The notes under the pieces are model-generated. The model did not search any database, was not told where the DNA came from, and was given only the letters and a program-made list of their open reading frames with translations. The position numbers and the translations under genes were made by a program. Source: Macrobrachium rosenbergii (Eukaryota > Arthropoda > Malacostraca > Decapoda > Palaemonidae). From it: a stretch of 64,000 nt of DNA. This document shows positions 56,816 through 64,000 of the stretch, one piece after another. Every line of letters begins with the position of its first letter. Within the stretch, counting starts at the first letter, position 1. The stretch spans positions 50,185,227 to 50,249,226 of the forward strand of contig NC_089781.1 of assembly GCF_040412425.1 (NCBI RefSeq). The letters run 5' to 3'.

Positions 56816-58095
56816 ACAGCATTGTGCCCTGACTTCCAGTTATGAAAAAATTATGGTATGGTCATTCTAATTATTAGTTGAATTGTTGCAACTGCAGAAT
56901 TTCAAACTAGGTGTAATTTTTTTTTTTTGTAACAAGTTTGCATAGGTTTCATTTCACTGCTGACAGTATTTGGTTTTCCACTTGGTTTTTCTTTATAATA
57001 TAGCTTCTAGTTTATTCTTTACTTCTTATAGTCCTTTCTCTGCTGGCTTCCTTTCCCACTTGGAGGCTATGGAATGTAGAATTTTGCCTCTCCAGAGTCT
57101 ATAAAGATTATACAATATAGGCCTGTTGGATATCAAAGTACAGTGCCATTGTTTCAACAAAACACATTTATGAAAAATTAAACACAAGTAATAAGGCCTA
57201 GATTTTAAAATAAGGCCCTTTTTGAAAATAAATAACTGCCTTTTTTGAAAATCTTATATTCAAAATCAGTACAGGAGTCTAATTCAACTATGTTTTCAGA
57301 TTTATACACTAAATGTTTTTGAAGCAAGGAGAATTTTTCTACTTCAATGTTAACAATGATACAACCAGGTTATTTATACAGTTTATATTCCAGAGAGTGC
57401 AAACTACTCACTGTTGAAAAAAAGCATTACCCTTTCCTTCAAGAATTAAAATACAAACTTTTTTTTGCCATGAAATAAAAATGTGACTAGTAAAAATGTT
57501 TTATTATATTCCAGAGAGTTCACTGTTGAAAAAATGCAAAAAATATTTTTTGCACAGGAAACTGACATTATATGCAAAAAGTTTACTAAACAAAAATTTA
57601 ACCTGTACTTTATACTTTTCTTACAAAATTAGGTAGTAGGCTTGGCAAATGATTACCATATTACGTGAATAGGAAAGTTAGTCATAACTTATGTGGCTAA
57701 GTGGAGTCCTAGCCTAAACCAAGACAGTGGAACTTCAGTAGGCAATTAAGAATTAACAAATGACAACAGAGAAACTAGGCCTAACTTATGGTATTTGCCT
57801 TCCTAATTTGGGAAAATTATTTTATGGTTGCCCTTCAACATCCACATTTTACTGATTTTGGTACAATAGACTAAGTTACAGGGTATCGAAAACAACATTA
57901 GTCTTGAGTCTGAGTTTTACTGGCTTTTGTCATATACAGACAGAGATTCAATTAAAAATTAAAGTGTACGGGGTGGAGTATTCAAGAAATACAAATTGAG
58001 TTGCTAGATTTAATGTGTTAAGGAAGTTTACCGCTATGAATTTCAGACTGCATAGATGCGTACACTTTATACAAAGAAATATATATAGTGGGGCA
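56816..58095 (+). repeat. Segmental duplication unit B (uninterrupted)
   Basis: A diverged tandem copy of 46990-47922 plus 56251-56815. It lacks the DIRS, so it preserves the approximate empty insertion site near 57670-57685 (ACGTGAATAGGAAAGTTAGT). No coding content. Confidence 0.75.
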
Positions 58096-58890
58096 GATAA
58101 GAGTAATTTTTTAGAATAGTGCAAATGTTCATACAAGCATCAAATTTGGCACAATTGTTCTCCAAGGGATACTAACCAAATATGCCCGATTGGCCAATTG
58201 AAAATCCAAAATGGCGGCCATTTTTCAAGATGGCCACCAAAATAACCACCTGAAGTTGATGTTTTGCTTAGAAATATTTGTAGTTGTCCGAATTGCATGA
58301 TCTAAGTGTGGATTCCTATGTTTTTAAGCCTGCTGATGTATATTTTCTAGTTTATAACATGGTTAAGGCACTGTATCAAAGGAGTGATTGTCGGGCACTA
58401 CCAAGGCACATTGGTGACATCACTGCTGTGAAACTCAGCATGGGGTTCAGTGTCAACTAAGTAGGAAATCTATGTTGGCATCATACTGCAACAACCTACT
58501 AGTATCCCAAATGCTGCCTAATCAACCCCAAATCAGTTAGGCAGCCTCACCTGAATGGACAGGGCGTGCCAGCGGGAGAGCCGAACCAAGGATAACAGGG
58601 TTTTAGTTATCTGGATGGTGTACAGATCGCACGGGACTTATGACACTAGGTATCTGGCACAGTGCAAGAACCTAGTTGTATCCCATACAGGAAAGTGCCT
58701 ATTGTATACTACAGGACATAAGAGGCCTATTATACTATTACATGTACAGGGTGGTAAAAGGGTCAAATCATGGATGAACTGGACAATCATGGAAAACAGA
58801 CTGGACCAAGTTTTGCCTATGTCAGGAGGTTAAGAAAGAAGATCTAAAATCTCCCAAGGCCAATCCTGCCAGAAGAGGGGATGATGGATA
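58096..58890 (+). other. Unassigned repeat-like region with MITE-style words
   Basis: Contains AAAATGGCGGCCATTTTTCA next to AGATGGCCACCAAAAT at about 58208-58245, an inverted pair common in invertebrate repeats. A 92-codon frame at 58555-58833 has no recognisable domain. Possibly the upstream part of the element whose ORF remnant follows. Confidence 0.35.
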
Positions 58891-58891
58891 T

Positions 58892-59808
58892 ATGAACCTG
58901 GCACACTTCATTCCTCTGTTTCACTCACTCAATGCGCTATCAATCAAGCTAGACCCTGCAAGACTTGACGAAGGTTCTGGGATAGAGGAAACGTTGAGAA
59001 AAAATATGGTACAATATCATGGGAGTTGCAGGCTTCTGTTCAACAACATAAAGTTACACGAGCTGAAAAAAGAGTAAGTCATGTAGGTACTAGTGATGAG
59101 GGCAGAAGAAGATAGATTCCACGAAAGCTCCAAGAAACTAAAACAGAAGAATGCTTCTTCTGCGAAACTGAAGGGGGGGAGCTTAGAGAAGCAATGACAA
59201 AGCATGTGAATAGGAGAATAAATGAATGTGCCAAAACAGTCAGTGATACAAAACTCGCCAAACTAAGTGCAGGAGATGTCGTAGCCCAAGAAGTGAAATA
59301 TCACCCTGGCTGTTTGGTGGCATTGTATAACTGAGAACGGGCATACCTAAAGGTGAGGGAGCAAGAAAAAGCACAGGAACACTGAAGGGTGCATATCCAA
59401 TTGCTTTCTCTGAACTAGTCACCTACATCTGCGAGATGAAAAATGCCAGTGAGAGGCCACCGATTTTCAAGCTTGCTGATTTGACAAAGCTTTACAAAGC
59501 AGAGGCTGGAACAGCTTGGTGTTGACTCGCCTGATGTTCATCCTACTCGACTCAAGGATCAGCTGCTTTTGCACATTCCAGAGTTGCAAGCTAATCACCA
59601 AGGAAGAGAAGTTCTGTTGGCTGCTGAAACTGATGTAGGTTCAATCCTATCAGAAGCATCCCGTTATGGTGAAGCGATCCATCTAGCAAAAGCCCCTGGG
59701 ATAATAAAACAAGACATGCTCCGTCAGAAGTCTAATTTCAGCAGCTATTTTCATGACAAAGACTTAGATCCAACTGATTATCTTCTGCAGGAGCACGAAG
59801 ACGTGTAG
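58892..59808 (+). pseudogene. Remnant of a multicopy zinc-binding TE-associated ORF
   Basis: Pieces in alternating frames: VQYHGSCRLLFNNIKLHELK near 59010-59070, then ECFFCETEGGELREAMTKHV near 59148, LAKLSAGDVV and VKYHPGCLVALYN near 59296, PIAFSELVTYICEMKNAS near 59395, LEQLGVDSPDVHPTRLKDQ near 59508, and a clean C-terminus at 59569-59808. The CFFC...H...C...YHPGC pattern suggests zinc binding. I recognise the pattern from high-copy uncharacterised proteins of cnidarians and arthropods, but not a function. At least four lesions. Confidence 0.5.
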
Positions 59809-59811
59809 TCT

Positions 59812-60427
59812 AGTGATGAAGAACAACCCTGCCCCTCCTCAAGATCCCATGAAGAGGATGAATGCCATATACCAATACGCGTGCCCTTTCCCAGGATGCC
59901 CCGGAACTTACATTGGCATGACATCCATGCGCCTCTCCAAACGGATCTCCTGCCATGCCCAGGAGGGAACCATCTTTAATCACTGTAAGACTGCCCATAA
60001 CCAGAAGATCTGCTGCAGCGACATTGTTGGACATTTTGAAATTATTGACAGAGCCCCAGACCTTCATCGTCTTCGCATCCTGGAGGCACTCCACATAGGG
60101 AAGGAAAAACCAAGCCTTAATGTGACTCAGGAAACCTTCCTTCTCTCTACAGCCGTCAGGAAAGCCGAGGACAACCAGGCAAGACGGGCATCCCAACCTA
60201 CGCCCCTTGAGGACGACCTCCAGAGCACCGAGGGTGATCGCCTAGTGAGATCTCACCCCGAGGACTACCTGCAAGATCGTCCCTCGCACCCACCTATGAC
60301 TCAAAGACGCCCCAACGTCGAGGACGACTTTAACCCTTGCCCAGAGGACGCCCTTCCAACACCTGAGGAAGGCAGAGGCGCCACCCTTCACCTCGGGAAT
60401 GATCAGTTAACCCGCCTTCCTCAATAA
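59812..60427 (+). pseudogene. Penelope-like GIY-YIG endonuclease end, copy C (5'-truncated)
   Basis: AIYQYACPFPGCPGTYIGMT near 59860-59920 contains the Cys pair and the TYIG half of the GIY-YIG active site. RLSKRISCHAQEGTIFNH and CKTAHNQKICC supply the Arg and His residues, and LRILEALHIGKEKPSLN near 60070-60115 the conserved Glu. The C-terminal extension to 60427 is Pro/Glu/Arg-rich. The RT part is missing: homology starts right after the stop of the preceding ORF. This nickase primes Penelope insertion. Confidence 0.8.
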
Positions 60428-60606
60428 ATTGCACCATCGCCGATCAGCAGTAGGCTTAGATTGAGAAGACAGCCAATCAGGAACCGCCTTTCCGATGACG
60501 TCATGGCCGGATAGCCAATGAAAATGAAGCGACTAACTTCAAAAACCAACAGACACGGATAAAAGATGAAAAACCTACGCATTACAGCCACTGCATCCTG
60601 CAATCC

Positions 60607-60650
60607 TGTCCTGAACGATGCCCTAACGAGAAGGGCGAAACTAGTCGACA
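60607..60650 (+). ncRNA. Hammerhead-ribozyme-like motif in Penelope junction
   Basis: Elements occur in type-I order. TGTC (60607-60610) can pair with GACA (60647-60650) as stem I. CTGAACGA corresponds to the CUGANGA core with one extra base. GCCC/GGGC forms stem II with loop TAACGAGAA. GAAA follows, then ACT/AGT as a minimal stem III before the cleavage triplet GTC. Hammerheads are a known feature of Penelope terminal regions. The extra core base may reduce cleavage. Position between a 3' end and a new 5' start fits. Confidence 0.6.
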
Positions 60651-60692
60651 CCCCACGAGAACTACCTCCTACACATCACTAAACCACCGGAT

Positions 60693-60844
60693 ATGAATAT
60701 TGGACAACTGCTTGCAACCATTCCAGCGCAAGGAAAGCAACTGATAAGACGAATTGAGCGTTTACTATATAAAATAAATGCTGTTGAAATTGCCATTTTG
60801 TTTAACAAAACCTGTATTAAAGAAGGTCTTTTTCCTAATTTTAC
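60693..60844 (+). pseudogene. Start of a downstream Penelope ORF, truncated by (ATA)n
   Basis: ATG at 60693 reads MNIGQLLATIPAQGKQLIRR and then AILFNKTCIKEGLFPNFT, resembling the conserved N-terminal block that precedes RT in Penelope proteins (FxxxCxxxxLxPxFT). The frame then runs into ATA repeats. This is a head-to-tail partial dimer with the upstream copy. Confidence 0.5.
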
Positions 60845-60857
60845 AATAATAATAATC

Positions 60858-60904
<47 letters not shown>

Positions 60905-60957
60905 GTATTGTACAATACTGTACCTGTAATACTACTGTAATACATACAGGTAATAAG
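60845..60957. repeat. (ATA)n and ACTGTA-rich microsatellite
   Basis: (AAT)n to about 60901, then repeats of TACTGTA/TACAGGTA. Poly-Ile and poly-Tyr frames are artefacts. Confidence 0.92.
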
Positions 60958-60964
60958 TACAAAG

Positions 60965-61110
60965 TGGACCCCCATTTTCTCGGGGGATGCATACCAGACC
61001 CATCGTGAACAGTTAAAATCCACAAATACTTGACACCACCCTCTAAAAACACGTATAACTGCCTATCTTGAAAGTTCAAACACCAAATGTATGCCTAAAA
61101 ATATCATCCT
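60965..61110. mobile_element. Tigger-like MITE fragment
   Basis: ACCCCCATTTTCTCGGGGGA, TGCATACCAGACCCATCGTG and AAATCCACAAATACTTGACA are words typical of the ends of arthropod Tigger-derived MITEs, related in style to the element at 2940. Only one end is visible, so boundaries are rough. Confidence 0.4.
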
Positions 61111-61169
61111 ACATCAAATATACCTTAAACTATTATCCTACTACTGTATTAATCTTTGAAATGATAGTA

Positions 61170-64000
61170 TTAACCCTTAAACGCTGAGCCTCTATTTACA
61201 AAAACGTCTCCCATATGCCGGCGGCGTTTGGGAGTTAGCGCCGAAGCGGAAAAAAAGTTTTTTTCAAAAAATCACAGCACGCTTAGTTTTTAAGATTAAA
61301 AGTTCACTTTTGGCTCCTTTTTTGTCATTGCCTGAAGTTTAGTATGCAACCATCAGAAATGAAAAAAAAATATCATTATCATATATAAATATTGAAATAT
61401 ATGACAGCGCCAAAAAAAATTTTCATATATAATTTTATACAAATCGCCCTGTGAGCAAAATGGTTAAAGCTAAAGATTTATTTTTTTTTCTTTGTATTGT
61501 ACACTAAATTGCAATGATTTTGGTATATAACAAATTGTAAAAGGATCAAAGCAACACAGAGAAAATATTATCACAATATGATGCATGAATCCGTAACGTG
61601 CGAATGTAAAAAAATTTTTTTTTTTTTCAAAAATTCACCATAAATCAAAATATTGCGCTAGAGACTTCCCGTTTGTTGAAAAATGAAGCTAATTGATTGA
61701 GTATTACTAGACTGTAAGTGTTTTAGCTTATAATTGCAGTTTTCGACCATTTCGGTCGAGTTAAAGTTGACCGACAGTCGAATTTTTTCTATTTATCGTA
61801 ATTTATATGAAAATATTTCAAAACTGATAAAAGCTACAACCATGAGTTATTTTCTGTTGTATTCTACATGAAATTGCATTTTCATAAAAGTTTTTCTAAT
61901 ATAAAATGCAAACATTGACAACAAAAGAATTTTTGAGATGTTTGGCGAGGTTATGCATGCCGGACGTAAGGAAAATGTTTTTCAAAAATTCACCATAAAT
62001 CGAAATATTGTGCTAGAGACTTCCAATTTATTGCAAAATACAGGTAAATGATTGAATATTACTAGAATGTAAGAGTTTTAGCTCACAATTGCGTTTTTTG
62101 ACCATTTCGGTCGAGTTAAAGTTGACCGAAGGTTGAAATTTTGGCAGTTATCGTGATTTATGTGAAAATATTTCAAAAGTGATAACAGCTACAACCATGA
62201 ATTATTTTCTGTTGTATTCTACATGAAATTGTGCACATTTTCATATATAAAACTTTATGTAACGACTAATGTAAAACGATGCAAACATTACAAGCGTGTC
62301 GAAAGAATTTCTGAGATGTTCGGCCGAGTTACATCGGGCATGAGACGTAAGGAAAAAATTTTTTTTTTTTCAGAAATTCACCATAAATCGAAATATTGTG
62401 CTAGAGACTTCCAGTTTGTTGCAAAAATGAAGGTACATGATTGAATATTACTAGAATGTAAGAGTTTTAGCTTATAATTGCGTTTTTTTTACCATTTTGG
62501 TCGAGTTAAAGTTGACCGAAAGGTTGAAATTTTGGCAGTTATCGTGATTTATATGAAAATATTTCAAAACTGATAAAAGCTACAACCATGAGTTATTTTC
62601 TGTTGTATTCTACATGAAATTGCGCACATTTTCATATATAAAAGTTTATGTAACGACTAATATAAAACGGTGCAAACATTACGACAACGTGATGAAAGAA
62701 TTTCTGAGATGTTCGGCAGAGTTACGTGGACGTAAGGAAAATGTTTTTTCAAAAATTCACCATAAATCGAAATATTGTGCTAGAGACTTCCAATTTATTG
62801 CAAAATAAAGGTAAATGATTGAATATTACTAGAATGTAAGAGTTTTAGCTTACAATTGCGTTTTTTTACCATTTCGGTCGAGTTAAAGTTGACCGAAGGT
62901 TGAAATTTTGGCAGTTATTGTGATTTATGTGAAAATATTTCAAAAGTGATAAAAGCTACAACCATGAATTATTTTCTGTTGTATTCTACATGAAATTGCG
63001 CACATTTTCATATATAAAACTTTATGTAACGACTAATGTAAAACGATGCAAACATTACAACAACGTGTGAAAGAATTTCTGAGATGTTCGCAGAGTTACG
63101 TCAGACATGAGACGTAATTTTTTTTTTTTTTTTTTTTTTTCAGAAATTCACCATAAATTGAAATATTGTGCTAGAGACTTCCAGTTTGTTGCAAAATGAA
63201 GGTACATGATTGAATATTACTAGAATGTAAGAGTTTTAGCTTATAATTGCGTTTTTTTACCATTTTGGTTGAGTTAAAGTTAACTGAAGGTTGAAATTTT
63301 GGCAGTTATCATGATTTATATGAGAATATTTCAAAACTGATAAAAGCTACAACCATGAGTTATTTTCTGTTGTATTCTACATGAAATTGCACACATTTCC
63401 ATATATCAAACTTTATGTAACGACTAATATAAAACGGTGCAAACATTACAACAACGTGATTTAAAGAATTTCTGCGCGACGTAAGGAAAAAAGTTTTTCA
63501 AAAATTCATCATAAATTGAAATATTGTGCTAGAGACTTCCAATTTGTTGCAAAATAAAGGTAAATGATTGAATATTACTAGAATGCAAGAGTTTTAGCTT
63601 ACAATTGCATTTTTTGACCATTTCGGTCAGTCAAAGTTGACCGAAGGTTGAAATTTTGGCAGTTATCGAGATTTATATGAAAATATTTCCAAACTGATAA
63701 AAAGCTACAACCATGGGTTGTATTTTGTTGTATTTTACATGAAATTGCACACATTTTCATATATAAAACTTTACGTAACGGCTAATATAAAACAAGTGCA
63801 AAAATTACGACAAAATGACGAAAGAATTTCTTAAATTTTCGGCCGAGTTACCACGCAGACGTAAGGAAAAAGGTTTTTTCAAAAATTCACCATAAATCGA
63901 AATATTGTGCTAGAGACTTCCAATTTGTTGCAAAATGAAGGTAAATGATTGAATATTACTAGAATGTAAGAGTTTTAGCTTACAATTGCGTTTTTTCAAC
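61170..64000. mobile_element. piggyBac-like element with tandem array, copy 2 (runs off window)
   Basis: TTAA at 61170-61173 followed by CCCTTAAACGCTGAGCC, as at 34529. The same diverged leader follows (AAAAATCACAGCA-GCTTAG-TTTTAAGATTAA), then at least seven ~355-390 bp units with CACCATAAAT anchors near 61637, 61991, 62382, 62758, 63150, 63510 and 63890. The right end lies beyond 64000. Short ORFs such as 62223-62444 and 62614-62808 are the same stretch of successive units read through and not genes. Confidence 0.72.

Noticed and set aside
62223..62808. Two similar ORFs (73 and 64 codons) beginning MKLCTFSYIKLYVTT / MKLRTFSYIKVYVTT
   Set aside because: They are the same part of successive ~380 bp satellite-like units; no start context or conservation beyond the repeat itself.

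Overview
The window is repeat-dominated arthropod nuclear DNA, most likely from a decapod crustacean. The reasons are long (AT)n, (CT)n, (GT)n, (ATT)n and (GATA)n microsatellites, two DIRS-type retrotransposons, a BEL/Pao element, Penelope-like elements, Tc1/Tigger/piggyBac-like DNA transposons, many TA- or TTAA-flanked MITEs, and almost no host coding sequence. DIRS elements are known to be common in decapods, but the species cannot be fixed from sequence alone. The only convincing host gene piece is one intact internal exon (43654-44568, minus) of a CCCH zinc-finger plus coiled-coil protein resembling ZC3H10. No bacterial-type operons, rRNA, tRNA or CRISPR were seen.

Layout. 1-900: Tc1/mariner remnant. 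1.3-2.1 kb: AT array and a Penelope-like 5' fragment. 2.9-4.9 kb: decayed Tigger/pogo-like transposon. 6.3-7.3 kb: tandem-repeat leader. 7.3-9.46 kb and 16.17-17.64 kb: two halves of a gag-protease retroelement with no reverse transcriptase, split by a 6.7 kb BEL/Pao LTR element (9464-16173). 17.66-19.25 kb: Penelope-like element with RT and GIY-YIG. 19.4-19.7 kb: AT arrays. 19.68-21.55 kb: an inverted second copy of the gag-protease element. 22.0-24.4 kb: broken DUF7869-type transposon gene (minus). 24.8-25.3 kb: AT arrays around a long fold-back palindrome. 25345-33507: DIRS copy 1, inserted inside an AT array. 34.5-37.0 kb: piggyBac-like non-autonomous element filled with ~380 bp tandem repeats. 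37.5-38.6 kb: TA-flanked MITE carrying a ~60 bp minisatellite. 38.9-39.8 kb: giant AT arrays. 40.2-42.2 kb: MITEs and a third gag-protease copy. 43.65-44.57 kb: host exon. 45.26-45.75 kb: two abutting MITEs. 47.0-58.1 kb: a tandem segmental duplication whose first unit is split by DIRS copy 2 (47923-56250). 58.9-59.8 kb: remnant of a multicopy zinc-binding ORF. 59.8-60.85 kb: Penelope head-to-tail junction with a hammerhead-ribozyme-like motif. 61.2-64.0 kb: second piggyBac-like tandem-array element, running off the window.

The elements do not form a pathway; they record nested insertions. BEL lies inside gag-protease copy A. DIRS copy 2 lies inside one unit of a segmental duplication, whose other unit preserves the approximate empty site. 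DIRS copy 1 lies inside a microsatellite. Nearly every transposon gene carries small frameshifts, while the host exon is clean over 305 codons. Comparing the two DIRS copies gives the most informative signals: a shared spliced intron, a Cys/His-rich module upstream of gag, a conserved short first coding exon, and paired CCGG dyads.
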